A stretch of 64,000 nt of DNA from Curtobacterium sp. VKM Ac-1393 (GTDB lineage Bacteria > Actinomycetota > Actinomycetes > Actinomycetales > Microbacteriaceae), in the NCBI RefSeq assembly GCF_015350995.1, contig NZ_JADKRW010000006.1, positions 124,001 to 188,000 of the forward strand, read 5' to 3'. The notes beneath the pieces are model-generated. The model did not search any database and was not told where the DNA came from. It saw nothing but the letters and a program-made list of their open reading frames with translations. Shown here piece by piece: positions 16,814 through 25,537 of the stretch (positions within the stretch are counted from its first letter, which is position 1; each line of letters begins with the position of its first letter). The position numbers were made by a program, and so were the translations under genes.

Positions 16814-18049
16814 ATGAGCGCACGCAGCGTGGAGCGCGGCACGTCCCCCCGGACAGTCGCCGTCGTGACCGAGAGCTTCCTGCCCACCCTCAACGGCGTC
16901 ACCACGAGTGTCCTGGCGGTCCTCGACCACCTGGAACGCCGTGGACACCGCGCGGTCGTGATCGCACCGGACACCCCCGGTCTCGCGCAGTTCCGGTCCC
17001 GCACCACCGTCGAGCGCTACCGCTCCTTCGACGTCCACCGGATCCCCGCCGTCGCCTACCGGCAGTTCCCCGTCGCACTCCCCCACCCCGTCCTCGACAC
17101 GATCCTCGCCGCCTCCGGCGCCGACGTGCTCCACGCCGCCAGTCCGTTCCTGTTGGGTGGACGTGCGATCACGGCAGCCGGGAGGCTCGGCATCCCCTCC
17201 GTCGCCGTCTTCCAGACCGACGTGGCCGGGTTCGCCCGCCGCAACGGCTTGACGGCGACCGTCCCGTTGGTCCGGAAGATCCTCGGCCGCATCCACGCCG
17301 GCGCCTCGCTGACGCTCGCGCCGTCGAGCGCGACCGCCGCGATGCTCGCCGAGGACGGCGTGCCCCGGGTCGCCCGCTGGGGTCGCGGCGTCGACACCGA
17401 CCTCTTCCGCCCGGAGCGCCGTGGGTCGGCCCACGTCCGGGCGCTCCGGCGTCGGATCGCCCCGCACGGCGAGACGATCGTCGGCTACGTCGGGCGGCTC
17501 GCCCCGGAGAAGGAGGTCGAGCGGCTCGCCGAGCTCGGCGGCATCCCGGGCATCCGCATCGTCGTGGCCGGCGGCGGGCCGTCGCGGGCGATGCTCGAGC
17601 GGCGTCTCCGGCACCTCGACGTCACCTTCACCGGACCGCTGCGCGGTGACGCCCTCGCCGACGCCTACGCCTCGCTCGACCTCTTCGTGCACACGGGCCC
17701 GGCGGAGACCTTCGGGCAGACCCTCCAGGAAGCGCACGCCTCGGGTCTGCCGGTGATCGCCCCGGCGTCGGGCGGCCCGCTCGACCTCGTCGCCCCCGGA
17801 CTCGACGGCGAGCTCTACGATCCCGACGCACCACAGGCCCTCCGCCACGCGGTCCTGCGACTCCACCACGACCGCGCCCTCGCGGATCGGATGGGATCGG
17901 CGGGGCGTCTCCGGGTCGAGGGAACGACGTGGGAAGCCGTCGGGGACGAGCTCCTGGGGCACCACGACACGGCTCGCACCATCGGCGCGCCGCCCGTCGG
18001 TCGGGCCGTGCGGGCCGGTCGGGACGAGAAGGTCAGCGCTCGCGCATAG
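16814..18049 (+). CDS. GT4 glycosyltransferase, probable GDP-mannose-dependent alpha-mannosyltransferase
   Basis: This 411-residue GT-B enzyme has the N-terminal acceptor motif SFLPTLNGVTTSV, a GYVGRLAPEKEVERL donor-domain start and the EX7E-type motif PETFGQTLQEAHASGLPVI. The N-terminal pattern closely resembles MgtA/PimB-like mannosyltransferases of actinobacteria, which build glycolipids or lipomannan at the membrane. Proximity to manC supports GDP-mannose as donor. Start is uncertain: ATG 16814 is chosen because GGAG lies only 2 nt from ATG 16802. Confidence 0.85.
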   Translation: MSARSVERGTSPRTVAVVTESFLPTLNGVTTSVLAVLDHLERRGHRAVVIAPDTPGLAQFRSRTTVERYRSFDVHRIPAVAYRQFPVALPHPVLDTILAASGADVLHAASPFLLGGRAITAAGRLGIPSVAVFQTDVAGFARRNGLTATVPLVRKILGRIHAGASLTLAPSSATAAMLAEDGVPRVARWGRGVDTDLFRPERRGSAHVRALRRRIAPHGETIVGYVGRLAPEKEVERLAELGGIPGIRIVVAGGGPSRAMLERRLRHLDVTFTGPLRGDALADAYASLDLFVHTGPAETFGQTLQEAHASGLPVIAPASGGPLDLVAPGLDGELYDPDAPQALRHAVLRLHHDRALADRMGSAGRLRVEGTTWEAVGDELLGHHDTARTIGAPPVGRAVRAGRDEKVSARA

Positions 18050-18083
18050 GATGGGGCGTGTTCCACACGAACACGAACGGCAA

Positions 18084-18106
18084 GGGCTCGCCGATCGGGC
18101 GAGCCC
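18084..18106 (+). promoter_or_regulatory. Hairpin in the sdhC leader, with -10 box upstream
   Basis: GGGCTCGCC (18084-18092) pairs with GGCGAGCCC (18098-18106) around GATCG. A TAGGAT -10 box at 18047-18052, overlapping the glycosyltransferase stop, would start RNA near 18059 and put this hairpin inside a ~69-nt leader, ending 21 nt before sdhC. It could act as an attenuator or a stabiliser. Confidence 0.4.
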
Positions 18107-18127
18107 GTCCTACGGAAGGACGAGCTC

Positions 18128-18577
18128 ATGGCTGAGCCCACCGGCGGCGGTACGGCGACCGCCGTCCCCGACGTCACGATCGAGGCGCCCCGCGCCTCTC
18201 GGAAGCTCGAGGGCACGCTGTACCGCGGATCGACCGGCATGTGGTCGTGGGTCCTGCACCGGATCACCGGCGTCGCGATCTACTTCTTCCTGCTCGTGCA
18301 CATCCTCGACACCGCTCTCGTCCGGCTCTCGCCCGAGGCGTACAACGCGGTCATCGGCACGTACAAGACCCCGATCATGAACCTCGGCGAGATCGCCCTG
18401 GTGATGGCCATCGTGTTCCACGCGTTCAACGGACTGCGGATCATCCTCGTCGACTTCTGGTCCAAGGGGCCGAAGTACCAGCGGGCCATGTTCTGGATCG
18501 TCATCGTCCTGTGGGCGATCGCGATCGCGGGCTTCCTGCCCCGCCAGCTCATCAACCTCGTCGCGGACTTCAACTGA
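18128..18577 (+). CDS. sdhC: Succinate dehydrogenase cytochrome b556 subunit
   Basis: This 149-residue membrane anchor of complex II has three transmembrane segments (about residues 43-65, 82-105 and 118-140). SWVLHRITGV carries the conserved Ser/His-Arg quinone-site pattern, and FLLVHILD holds a candidate heme-ligand His (His58). AGGA lies upstream of ATG 18128. It heads sdhCDAB with 11 bp to sdhD. Confidence 0.93.
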   Translation: MAEPTGGGTATAVPDVTIEAPRASRKLEGTLYRGSTGMWSWVLHRITGVAIYFFLLVHILDTALVRLSPEAYNAVIGTYKTPIMNLGEIALVMAIVFHAFNGLRIILVDFWSKGPKYQRAMFWIVIVLWAIAIAGFLPRQLINLVADFN

Positions 18578-18588
18578 GGGGCACGAAG

Positions 18589-19035
18589 ATGACCACGCAG
18601 ATCGTCGAACCTCCCCGCTCCGCCTCGGCCGCGCGCCGCTCCACCAACTGGGAGAAGTGGGGCTGGATCTACATGCGCGGCTCGGGCGTCCTGCTCGTCG
18701 TGCTGATCTTCGGCCACCTCTTCGTCAACATGGTGGCGGGCGAGGGCGTCAAGCAGATCGACTTCGCCTTCGTCGCCGGCAAGTGGGCCAACCCGTTCTG
18801 GCAGGTGTGGGACTCCCTCATGCTGGTCCTGGCGCTCATCCACGGCTCGAACGGCATGCGCACGATCGTCAACGACTACGTGTCGAAGCCGGGCATCCGG
18901 AAGACGCTCCTCGCTGCGATCCTGATCGCCTGCGTCGTGCTGATCGCCCTCGGTCTGCTCGTGTGCTGGACGTTCGACCCGTGCCCCGCCGGCGCCGCCG
19001 CCGCGGACCTCCCCTCCTTCTGCCCGGCGCAGTAG
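18589..19035 (+). CDS. sdhD: Succinate dehydrogenase hydrophobic membrane anchor subunit
   Basis: This 148-residue protein has three membrane segments. [10 protein letters not shown] (His43) holds the likely second heme ligand, and [13 protein letters not shown] matches actinobacterial SdhD. It completes the quinone- and heme-binding module with SdhC. Start ATG 18589 lies after gcacga(ag), a weak ribosome site, consistent with coupling to sdhC 11 bp upstream. Confidence 0.92.
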   Translation: MTTQIVEPPRSASAARRSTNWEKWGWIYMRGSGVLLVVLIFGHLFVNMVAGEGVKQIDFAFVAGKWANPFWQVWDSLMLVLALIHGSNGMRTIVNDYVSKPGIRKTLLAAILIACVVLIALGLLVCWTFDPCPAGAAAADLPSFCPAQ

Positions 19036-19084
19036 CACCATCCCCGCTGCCGACCGCCTTCCCACCGTCTACGGAAAGACCCCT

Positions 19085-20878
19085 GTGACCGAGACCACCG
19101 TGCACCACCACCAGTTCGACATCGTCATCATCGGCGCAGGAGGCGCGGGCATGCGTGCCGCGATCGAGGCCGGCCCGAAGGCGAAGACGGCCGTCATCTC
19201 GAAGCTCTACCCGACCCGCTCGCACACCGGTGCGGCACAGGGCGGGATGGCTGCGGCCCTCGCGAACGTCGAAGAGGACACGTGGGAGTGGCACACCTTC
19301 GACACGATCAAGGGTGGCGACTACCTGGTGGACCAGGACGCCGCCGAGATCCTGGCGAAGGAAGCGATCGACGCGGTCATCGACCTCGAGAACATGGGCC
19401 TGCCGTTCAACCGCACGCCCGAGGGCAAGATCGACCAGCGGCGTTTCGGCGGGCACACCCGCGACCACGGCAAGGCACCGGTCCGCCGCGCCTGCTACGC
19501 GGCCGACCGCACCGGGCACATGATCCTGCAGACGCTGTTCCAGAACTGCGTGAAGCTCGGCGTCGAGTTCTACAACGAGTTCTACGCGCTCGACCTCATC
19601 ATGGTCGACGTCGTGGGCGAGGACGGCGTCACCCGCAAGCAGCCGGCCGGTGTCGTCGCGTTCGAGCTCGCCACCGGCGAACTCCACGTCTTCCACGCCA
19701 AGGCGATGATCTTCGCCACCGGCGGCTTCGGCAAGATGTACAAGACCACCTCGAACGCGCACACCCTGACCGGCGACGGCGTCGGCATCGTCTGGCGCAC
19801 GGGCCTGCCGCTCGAGGACATGGAGTTCTTCCAGTTCCACCCGACCGGGCTCGCCGGCCTCGGCATCCTGCTCACCGAGGGTGCTCGTGGCGAGGGCGCG
19901 ATCCTGCGCAACGCCTCGGGTGAGCGCTTCATGGAGCGCTACGCCCCCACCATCAAGGACCTCGCCCCGCGTGACATCGTCGCCCGGTGCATGGTGCAAG
20001 AGGTGGCAGAGGGCCGTGGCGCCGGGCCGAACAAGGACTACGTGCTCCTCGACTGCACCCACCTGGGTGCCGAGGTCCTCGAGACCAAGCTCCCGGACAT
20101 CACCGAGTTCGCCCGCACCTACCTCGGCGTCGACCCAGTCGTCGAGCCGGTCCCGGTGATGCCGACGGCGCACTACGCCATGGGCGGCATCCCGACGAAC
20201 ACCGACGCCCAGGTCCTGTACGACAACACCACCGTCGTCCCCGGTCTCTACGCCGCCGGCGAGTGCGCCTGCGTGTCCGTCCACGGCTCGAACCGCCTCG
20301 GCACGAACTCGCTCCTCGACATCAACGTGTTCGGCAAGCGCTCCGGCAACAACGCCGCCGAGTGGGTCAAGACCGCCGAGTTCCTGCCGCTGCCCGAGGA
20401 CCCGGCCGCCGGTGTCCGGAACATGCTCGACCAGCTCCGCGCCTCGACGGGCACCGAGCGCATCGCCGTCCTGCGCAAGGAACTGCAGGACGAGATGGAC
20501 AAGAACGCCCAGGTGTTCCGCACCGACGAGTCCCTCGCCCGCGTCACCGAGACCATCCACTCGCTCCGGAACCGGTTCATGCAGGTGTCCGTGCAGGACA
20601 AGGGCAAGCGGTTCAACACCGACCTGCTCGAGGCCGTCGAGCTCGGCTTCCTGCTCGACCTGGCCGAGGTCGTCGTCTACTCGGCTCGCAACCGCAAGGA
20701 GAGCCGCGGCGGTCACATGCGCGACGACTACCCGAAGCGCGACGACGAGAACTACATGCAGCACACGATGGCGTACCTGACGGGCGACCCGCACTCGTCA
20801 CTCGCCGACGACCACATCACGCTGGACTGGAAGCCGGTCGTCGTGACGCGGTACCAGCCGATGGAGAGGAAGTACTGA
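19085..20878 (+). CDS. sdhA: Succinate dehydrogenase flavoprotein subunit
   Basis: This 597-residue catalytic subunit oxidises succinate to fumarate on the cytoplasmic face. It has an FAD-binding Rossmann start ([14 protein letters not shown]), the covalent-FAD region [14 protein letters not shown], the substrate loop [20 protein letters not shown], and [12 protein letters not shown]. The start is GTG 19085. It follows sdhD after 49 bp and is 1 bp from sdhB. Confidence 0.96.
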   Translation: MTETTVHHHQFDIVIIGAGGAGMRAAIEAGPKAKTAVISKLYPTRSHTGAAQGGMAAALANVEEDTWEWHTFDTIKGGDYLVDQDAAEILAKEAIDAVIDLENMGLPFNRTPEGKIDQRRFGGHTRDHGKAPVRRACYAADRTGHMILQTLFQNCVKLGVEFYNEFYALDLIMVDVVGEDGVTRKQPAGVVAFELATGELHVFHAKAMIFATGGFGKMYKTTSNAHTLTGDGVGIVWRTGLPLEDMEFFQFHPTGLAGLGILLTEGARGEGAILRNASGERFMERYAPTIKDLAPRDIVARCMVQEVAEGRGAGPNKDYVLLDCTHLGAEVLETKLPDITEFARTYLGVDPVVEPVPVMPTAHYAMGGIPTNTDAQVLYDNTTVVPGLYAAGECACVSVHGSNRLGTNSLLDINVFGKRSGNNAAEWVKTAEFLPLPEDPAAGVRNMLDQLRASTGTERIAVLRKELQDEMDKNAQVFRTDESLARVTETIHSLRNRFMQVSVQDKGKRFNTDLLEAVELGFLLDLAEVVVYSARNRKESRGGHMRDDYPKRDDENYMQHTMAYLTGDPHSSLADDHITLDWKPVVVTRYQPMERKY

Positions 20879-20879
20879 G

Positions 20880-21650
20880 ATGACCGACACCCTGGTCTCC
20901 GACGCACCCCGGACCGACACCACCGACGCGCCTCCCGGGTCCTTCTCCGTCACGCTCATCATCCGGCGCTTCGACCCGGACGTCGACGACGAGCCGCGCT
21001 GGCAGGACTTCGACGTCATGATGCTGCCGACCGACCGCATCCTCGACGCCCTGCACAAGATCAAGTGGGACCAGGACGGCTCCCTGACGTTCCGCCGCTC
21101 GTGTGCCCACGGCGTCTGCGGCTCGGACGCCATGCGCATCAACGGCCGGAACCGGTTGGCGTGCAAGACCCTGATCAAGGACCTCGACGTCTCGAAGCCG
21201 ATCTACGTCGAGGCGATCAAGGGCCTGCCGCTCGAGAAGGACCTCGTCGTCGACATGGAGCCCTTCTTCAAGTCCTTCCGCGAGGTCCAGCCGTTCCTGC
21301 AGCCCAAGACGGCGCCCACCCCGGGCAAGGAGCGCATCCAGTCGGTGGCCGATCGTGCCCGCTTCGACGACACCACGAAGTGCATCCTCTGCGCCGCGTG
21401 CACGTCGTCGTGCCCGGTGTTCTGGACCGATGGCCAGTACTTCGGCCCGGCAGCGATCGTGAACGCGCACCGGTTCATCTTCGACTCCCGTGACGATGCC
21501 GCCGAGGTGCGCCTGGACATCCTCAACGACAAGGAAGGCGTGTGGCGCTGCCGCACGACCTTCAACTGCACCGACGCCTGCCCCCGCGGCATCCAGGTGA
21601 CGAAGGCGATCTCCGAGGTCAAGCAGGCCGTCATGCGAGGCCGGGCCTGA
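20880..21650 (+). CDS. sdhB: Succinate dehydrogenase iron-sulfur subunit
   Basis: This 256-residue electron-transfer subunit has three cluster motifs in order. SCAHGVCGSDAM belongs to the N-terminal [2Fe-2S] domain, CILCAACTSSCP to the [4Fe-4S] site and CTDACPRGI to the [3Fe-4S] site. It links SdhA to the membrane quinone site. ATG 20880 follows the sdhA stop by 1 bp (TGAGATG). It is the last gene of sdhCDAB. Confidence 0.96.
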   Translation: MTDTLVSDAPRTDTTDAPPGSFSVTLIIRRFDPDVDDEPRWQDFDVMMLPTDRILDALHKIKWDQDGSLTFRRSCAHGVCGSDAMRINGRNRLACKTLIKDLDVSKPIYVEAIKGLPLEKDLVVDMEPFFKSFREVQPFLQPKTAPTPGKERIQSVADRARFDDTTKCILCAACTSSCPVFWTDGQYFGPAAIVNAHRFIFDSRDDAAEVRLDILNDKEGVWRCRTTFNCTDACPRGIQVTKAISEVKQAVMRGRA

Positions 21651-21715
21651 CCCACGGCATCGAAGGACGGCGTCGATGCTCGGCGTCGTCCAAGGCACGA
21701 CATCGACTCCACCGA

Positions 21716-21721
21716 TAGGCT
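21716..21721 (+). promoter_or_regulatory. -10-like TAGGCT just before the TNT-like gene
   Basis: TAGGCT ends 7 nt before ATG 21729. Transcription would then begin at or next to the start codon, giving a leaderless mRNA. There is no Shine-Dalgarno match in the gap. No clear -35. Confidence 0.4.
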
Positions 21722-21728
21722 CCGCTCC

Positions 21729-22373
21729 ATGACCTTCGCGGCCACCCGCCCCATCCTCGACCAGCTCGGCTACACGATCCGCTACGTGCAGCTCCCCGGC
21801 GAGACCCTGCACGAGCCGCCGGTCGAGGGCGCGCTCCGCGTGGTCCCGGCCGAGGGACCCGACGACTTCGCACTCGAGGTCGTCGACTACGGCACGGCTC
21901 GCCGTCTGGCCACTGCCCGTGGCGAAGCAGACGCGGTCGAGATGCTCCGTCGGTTCCTGAACCGTCCGTTCCCCGCTCCGCGTGACATCGCCCGGCACGA
22001 GCTCGAGGGACTCCGCGACCGCGCGGCGTCCACGTACCCGCAGCTCGCGCAGCAGGTGTCACAGGCCGGCGAGCAGGGTCTGACCATCCAGATCCCCGCC
22101 GGTGTGCCGGTCGACCGCATCGGTGGGCCGGACGGCTACCTGCTGCACCCGCTCGACACCCCGGTGCCGAGTCGGTCGCTGCCGCCGCACGTCGCCGGAG
22201 TCCCGGAGACCCATCGCTACCTGGTCGAGCGGCCGTTCATGGTGACCGTCCGCTTCGTGCAGCCCTGGTTCGAGCAGCCCGGCGGCGCACTCCGGTTCCA
22301 GATCGCCGACCCGTCGGTCACGGTGCGCGACCTCGTCGTCGACGGTGCGCTGGCGCGACTCCGCGTGGTCTGA
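21729..22373 (+). CDS. Stand-alone TNT-like (NAD glycohydrolase-fold) protein
   Basis: The protein has 214 residues, with no signal peptide or export domain. Residues 127-190 match the TNT domain of the tuberculosis necrotizing toxin: VDRIGGPDGYLLHPLDTPV, SRSLPP, a THRYLV strand, and PWFEQPGGALRF. Positions that I recall as catalytic or NAD-contacting in TNT map to Arg130, Tyr137, Arg149 and His162. The late Gln (PG-x-x-Q-[YF]) appears as Arg189. Residues 1-125 match nothing I know. It could be an intracellular relative with reduced activity, an antitoxin-like fold, or a divergent effector. It follows sdhB by 78 bp and probably has its own promoter. Confidence 0.7.
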   Translation: MTFAATRPILDQLGYTIRYVQLPGETLHEPPVEGALRVVPAEGPDDFALEVVDYGTARRLATARGEADAVEMLRRFLNRPFPAPRDIARHELEGLRDRAASTYPQLAQQVSQAGEQGLTIQIPAGVPVDRIGGPDGYLLHPLDTPVPSRSLPPHVAGVPETHRYLVERPFMVTVRFVQPWFEQPGGALRFQIADPSVTVRDLVVDGALARLRVV

Positions 22374-22389
22374 CACCTCGCAGAACCTC

Positions 22390-22429
22390 AATCGGCCCGC
22401 ACCGCGTATCCGCGCAGTGCGGGCCGATT
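22390..22429. terminator. Bidirectional terminator hairpin
   Basis: AATCGGCCCGCAC (22390-22402) pairs perfectly with GTGCGGGCCGATT (22417-22429). It lies between convergent genes, the TNT-like gene ending at 22373 and the DUF805 gene ending at 22444. AATC flanks the stem on both sides, giving short A/T tracts in each direction. Confidence 0.7.
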
Positions 22430-22443
22430 GTCGTTGTGCGGCG

Positions 22444-23205
22444 TTACGCCTGGTCGGGGCGGTCGTACTGCGCACCGGCCGGGTTCGGCGGCAGGCAGCC
22501 GAACACGATCGCGGCGACACTCACGAACAAGCCGAGGATCCAGAGCGCTCCGGGCAGGTTCGCGTCGTGGACCCGGCGCCATCCGAGCGCGAGGCTCGGC
22601 ACGAGTGTCGCGAGCGACCAGAGCCCGTAGAGCGCGAGCAGGACGAACGCGAACGGCGACGGCGCCGACGACCCGACGGTGTTGCCGAACTCGTCGACGC
22701 GGGTGTTCGCGGCGATGGACGAGAACAGGACCGCGTAGAACCCGCCGAACAAGACGGCGGTGACGATGGCGTTCGCCAGGATCCAGTACCAGTACTCACT
22801 GCGGCTGGCCCGCCCGTCGAACCGGGCGTACTTCTTGAAGAACCGGGTGAACGCGTCGAGGAACCCGGCGCCGTACCAGGGCGCCCAGAGCGGCGGCGCT
22901 CCGTCGGGTCCGAGCGGGATCGGCGGCCCGTACTGCGGGTACGGTTCGGCGTACTGCTGCTGGCCGTACCCGGGCTGCTGGCCGTACCCGGGCTGCTGCC
23001 CGTACGCACCAGGCTGCTGGCCGTACTGACCGGGCTGCTGGCCGTACCCGGGCTGCTGGCCGTACTGACCAGGCTGCTGGCCGTACCCAGGCTGCTGCCC
23101 GTACTGACCAGGCTGCTGGCCGTACCCAGGCTGCTGCCCGTGGTCAGGCCGGCCCGACGACTGGTCGTCGCCGGGCTGGCCCCACTGCGGTGTGTCGTTG
23201 CTCAT
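22444..23205 (-). CDS. DUF805 membrane protein with long Gly-Gln-Pro repeat N-terminus (third of three)
   Basis: This 253-residue protein has a ~95-residue hydrophilic head of GQQPGY and GQQPGQY repeats. A DUF805 domain follows: [12 protein letters not shown], then [15 protein letters not shown] and about four membrane segments ending near LPPNPAG. DUF805 proteins are small inner-membrane proteins of unknown function; Pro/Gly/Gln/Tyr-rich heads suggest a flexible, self-associating cytoplasmic tail. ATG 23205 overlaps the upstream DUF805 stop (ATGA). Confidence 0.85.
   Translation of the reverse strand: MSNDTPQWGQPGDDQSSGRPDHGQQPGYGQQPGQYGQQPGYGQQPGQYGQQPGYGQQPGQYGQQPGAYGQQPGYGQQPGYGQQQYAEPYPQYGPPIPLGPDGAPPLWAPWYGAGFLDAFTRFFKKYARFDGRASRSEYWYWILANAIVTAVLFGGFYAVLFSSIAANTRVDEFGNTVGSSAPSPFAFVLLALYGLWSLATLVPSLALGWRRVHDANLPGALWILGLFVSVAAIVFGCLPPNPAGAQYDRPDQA
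22955..23142 (-). repeat. In-gene tandem repeats encoding [13 protein letters not shown]
   Basis: A 39-bp period (13 residues) is repeated about three times with shorter 18-21 bp variants at the ends, all in frame. The unit is built from 'ggctgctggccgtac' on the plus strand. Such arrays change length easily by slippage. Confidence 0.75.
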
Positions 23206-23780
23206 CGAGCGCCGGTCGGTCGGTCGTAGCGCTCGCCCTGCGGGTTCGAGGGCAGCAGGCCGTAGACGATGCCGACGATGCCGACGAACAGGGCGATGAT
23301 CCAGAGCGCACCCGGCAGGTTGGCGTCGTGCAGGCGACGCCAGCCGAGCGCCAGCGTCGGGACGATGATCGCGAGACCCCAGAGTCCGAGCAGGATGCCG
23401 GCGATCACGAAGAGCGCGGACGGGCTGGTCACTGTCGACTGCACGCTCGCCGACGTCGCGGTCGACATCGACACCGTCGAGCGCTCCGACGTGGCGAAAC
23501 CGATGCCGTACAGGATCCCGAGGACGATGCCGACGATCGCGTTCGCCAGGTACCACCACCAGAACTCGCTGCGGCTCGCGCGTCCGCTGAACGTCGCGTA
23601 CTTCTTGAAGAAGCGTCCGACGGCCTTGCCGAACGAGATCCCGTACCAGGGCGCCCAGATCGGCGGCTCGCCGTTCGGGCCGGTCGTGGGCTGCTGGCCG
23701 TACTGCTGCGCTCCGTTGTACGGGTTCGGCTGGCCGCCCGGCTGCTGGCCGGACGGGTTCTGCGGGTACTGGTCACTCAC
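23202..23780 (-). CDS. DUF805 membrane protein (second of three)
   Basis: This 192-residue protein has a short Pro/Gly/Gln/Asn head, [13 protein letters not shown], then [15 protein letters not shown] and four membrane helices ending with [11 protein letters not shown]. Its head lacks the regular heptad seen in its neighbours. A Ser/Thr-rich loop ([12 protein letters not shown]) separates helices 2 and 3. It lies 70 bp downstream of the first DUF805 gene and overlaps the third by 4 bp, so the three form one transcript by inference. Confidence 0.85.
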   Translation of the reverse strand: MSDQYPQNPSGQQPGGQPNPYNGAQQYGQQPTTGPNGEPPIWAPWYGISFGKAVGRFFKKYATFSGRASRSEFWWWYLANAIVGIVLGILYGIGFATSERSTVSMSTATSASVQSTVTSPSALFVIAGILLGLWGLAIIVPTLALGWRRLHDANLPGALWIIALFVGIVGIVYGLLPSNPQGERYDRPTGAR

Positions 23781-23850
23781 GGTGTCCCCCTCGATCGTTG
23801 GCTGATACTCAGGTCCAAGTGAACCAGAACCGACGGGGGGACGTCGCTCG

Positions 23851-24438
23851 CTACCCGCGGTGGGGTTCGTCGTACCGCTGCCCCTGCGGGTTGGCGCCCA
23901 TCAGGCCGACGATGAGCGAGAACAGCACGCCGAGCGGCGGGATGATGAAGAAGAGCGCGAAGAAGCCACTGAGGTTGACGTCGTGCAACCGTCGCACCGT
24001 CAACGCGATGAAGCCGAGGGCGCAGGCCAGCGCCCAGAGACCGCTCAGCCCGTTCGACGCGTCGTCGACGAACGGCAGGACGTTCAGCACGCCGCCGACG
24101 GCGCCGGTGGCGGCCGAGCCGATGACGTACCAGAGCGCCCAGAACCAGTACTCGGACTGGCTGGCGCGGCCGTCGAAGCGGACGTACTTCTTCCAGAACC
24201 GCAGGAACGCCTGCACGAACGGGATCCCGTACCAGGGTGCCCAGAGCGGCGGCTGTCCCTGCCCGGTCGGCTGCGAGCCGGAGGGACCGGGCTGCTGCCC
24301 GTACGCACCGGGCTGCTGCCCGTAGGGACCGGGCTGCTGCCCGTACGGACCAGGCTGCTGCCCGTAGGGACCAGGCTGCTGCCCGTAGGGACCAGGCTGC
24401 TGCCCGTACGGGTCCTTGGGCGGGTACTGGTCACTCAT
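23851..24438 (-). CDS. DUF805 membrane protein with GQQPGPY repeats (first of three)
   Basis: This 195-residue protein starts MSDQYPPKDPYGQQPG, followed by six GQQPGPY-type heptads and [12 protein letters not shown]. The membrane part has FDGRASQSEYWFW and LHDVNLSGFF, with about four helices and a GANPQGQRYDEP tail. ATG 24438 has GGAAGGAA upstream. The MSDQYP start is shared with the second paralogue, which supports local duplication. Confidence 0.85.
   Translation of the reverse strand: MSDQYPPKDPYGQQPGPYGQQPGPYGQQPGPYGQQPGPYGQQPGAYGQQPGPSGSQPTGQGQPPLWAPWYGIPFVQAFLRFWKKYVRFDGRASQSEYWFWALWYVIGSAATGAVGGVLNVLPFVDDASNGLSGLWALACALGFIALTVRRLHDVNLSGFFALFFIIPPLGVLFSLIVGLMGANPQGQRYDEPHRG
24288..24411 (-). 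repeat. Six 21-bp in-gene repeats encoding GQQPGPY
   Basis: The plus-strand unit 'ccaggctgctgcccgtacgga' repeats six times with 1-3 changes per copy, kept in frame as Gly-Gln-Gln-Pro-Gly-(Pro/Ala)-Tyr. Confidence 0.8.
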
Positions 24439-24530
24439 TGCTTCGTTCCTTCCGGCAGCCGACGGTCGACCACCACCGATTGTGGCAGGACCACCCACCG
24501 GCCGCGTCCCCCAAGCGGAGGACGACCGAC

Positions 24531-25463
24531 TCACGGAACGAGCGCCAGCTTGCCGCCGGGGTGTCCTGACTCGAGCAGGGCCGCGGCTTCACGTGCCTCG
24601 GCCAGCGGGAACCTCCGCGACACCGGGACCTCGAGCTCGCCGACCCCGGCCAGGTCGATCAGACGCTGTCGCACGGAGTCACGGAACGTTTTGCTCGCCG
24701 GCTGCGCCCCGCCGACCGCGGCGAAGCCGTCCGACGCGGCTCGCGCCTGCGCGGCGATCGTCACGATGCGGTCGCGGTCCGCGACCACTGCGAGCGAGAC
24801 GTCGACGGCCTCGTCGGTCCCGACGCAGTCCAGCGCCACGTCGATGCCGGAGGGTGCGATCGAACGGACCCGTGCCTCCAGGCCGTCGCCGTACGCGACC
24901 CACTCGCCACCGAAGCGTCCGACGACGTCGGCACCACGCTCGGAGGTCGTGCCGATCACCCGCGCGCCGAGCAGTCGGAGCTGCTGGAGCAGGCTGACGC
25001 CGACCGCTCCGGAGGCGCCGTGCACCAGCACGGTGTCGCGCCCCGCGGCTCTGGTGACACGGAGCATGTCGGCGGCGGTCGTGCCGGCGAGCAGCAGGTT
25101 GGCCGCTTCCGGGAACCCGAGTGACGCGGGCTTCGCGAACACGTCGGCCGCCGGCACCGTGAGCTCCGAGGCCCAGCCGCCCACGACCCGGAAGGCCAGG
25201 ACCTCGTCGCCGACCGCTCCCCCGCCGGACGCGATCGTCGTGTCCGGTCCGACGGCGGTCAGCACGCCGGCGACCTCGTACCCGACGGGCAGGGGCAGGT
25301 CGGCGGGGTCACCCTGTCGCGTGTGCTTCGTGTCGGCGGGGTTCATGCCCGCGGCGCGGACCGCGATGGTGACCTCGCCGGGTCCGGGTACGGGAACGTC
25401 GGTGTCCACGAACTCCAGGACCTCGCTGCCGCCGAACCGCGGTGCCATCCAGTGCTTCGTCAT
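24531..25463 (-). CDS. NADP-dependent oxidoreductase, zinc-free MDR (quinone reductase-like)
   Basis: This 310-residue medium-chain reductase has the GroES-like N-domain (VRAAGMNPADTKHTRQG, VGYEVAGVLTAVG) and nucleotide motif VHGASGAVGVSLLQQL (AxxGxxG type). The catalytic-zinc Cys/His set of true alcohol dehydrogenases is absent. Members reduce quinones or enones with NADPH. I place the start at ATG 25463 (MTKHWMAPRFGG), since the frame upstream is unrelated. It is encoded 93 bp upstream of the DUF805 genes. Confidence 0.88.
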   Translation of the reverse strand: MTKHWMAPRFGGSEVLEFVDTDVPVPGPGEVTIAVRAAGMNPADTKHTRQGDPADLPLPVGYEVAGVLTAVGPDTTIASGGGAVGDEVLAFRVVGGWASELTVPAADVFAKPASLGFPEAANLLLAGTTAADMLRVTRAAGRDTVLVHGASGAVGVSLLQQLRLLGARVIGTTSERGADVVGRFGGEWVAYGDGLEARVRSIAPSGIDVALDCVGTDEAVDVSLAVVADRDRIVTIAAQARAASDGFAAVGGAQPASKTFRDSVRQRLIDLAGVGELEVPVSRRFPLAEAREAAALLESGHPGGKLALVP

Positions 25464-25537
25464 GCGCTCGACGCTACGCCCCGAGCCACCGACGCCGTCA
25501 GTACCCGAATGACTGACGGCGCCGGCTCTGTCACCCG

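Noticed and set aside
22955-24411. CRISPR-like array from regular 21- and 39-bp repeats
   Set aside because: The repeats are contiguous, in frame, without unique spacers, and encode GQQPG units in DUF805 heads.
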